A stretch of DNA of 12,359 nucleotides from contig PEUP01000070.1 in assembly GCA_002780705.1 (NCBI GenBank), forward strand, positions 1 to 12,359. Direction: 5' to 3'. How positions within the stretch are numbered: position 1 is the stretch's first letter; every line of letters starts with the position of its first letter. Both the position numbers and the translations under genes were made by a program. The notes under the pieces were generated by a model, which made no database searches, was not told the origin of the DNA, and worked only from the letters and a program-made list of their open reading frames with translations. The stretch is from Elusimicrobia bacterium CG03_land_8_20_14_0_80_50_18. Its GTDB lineage: Bacteria > CG03. Below are positions 12,309-12,359 of the stretch, one piece after another.

Positions 12309-12359
12309 GCCAAATCTCCTTTGGAACAAATTTTAACGCTGGGATACTAGCAAATGCGA

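Overview
The window reads as a fragment of an uncultivated, probably anaerobic, Gram-negative-type bacterial chromosome. The evidence is moderate GC, strong Shine-Dalgarno sequences, short tightly packed operons and intergenic hairpin repeats built on GCCTGCC/GGCAGGC. Lineages such as Elusimicrobiota or Omnitrophota would fit the repeat style and gene content, but this is an impression and no marker gene confirms it. Apart from the transposase at the left edge and one tiny doubtful frame, every gene lies on the minus strand, so transcription runs from right to left.

Left third (1-3770), accessory DNA. It opens with the 3' end of an ISNCY/ISDol1-like insertion sequence. Its right terminus, near base 582, has cut a DUF1016 (YhcG/PDDEXK-type) gene and removed the nuclease half. 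The surviving half carries two near-perfect palindromes 108 bp apart. Next come a Phd/YefM-RelE toxin-antitoxin pair with its own promoter, a patch of intergenic hairpin repeats with a possible second IS scar, and a solitary archaeal-type AAA+ ATPase.

Middle (3770-7680), a compact five-gene operon read leftward from a good sigma70-type promoter at 7652-7680. The order is a 62-aa conserved small protein, cstA (peptide/pyruvate-type transporter), bioY (biotin ECF transporter S component), yjjX (inosine/xanthosine triphosphatase) and a membrane-anchored alpha/beta hydrolase. Junctions are 2-26 nt gaps or 4-14 nt overlaps, and a 21-bp tandem repeat begins at the last stop codon. Just upstream is an orphan AbrB/MazE-type regulator gene with its own strong promoter flanked by direct repeats.

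Right third (8132-12308), a second operon: a YgeY-type M20 metallohydrolase, a YgeW-type knotted carbamoyltransferase, an Ldh_2-family NAD(P)-dependent dehydrogenase and a small exported protein. YgeY and YgeW are classic neighbours in clusters linked to anaerobic purine/ureide catabolism, and the dehydrogenase family includes ureidoglycolate dehydrogenase. The group may therefore process a carbamoylated amino acid or ureide and recover carbamoyl phosphate and reducing power. The substrate cannot be read from sequence, and the usual partners (YgeX lyase, carbamate kinase, selenium-dependent hydroxylases) are not in the window. This operon is the most promising candidate for undescribed biology here; the palindrome-bearing DUF1016 remnant comes second.
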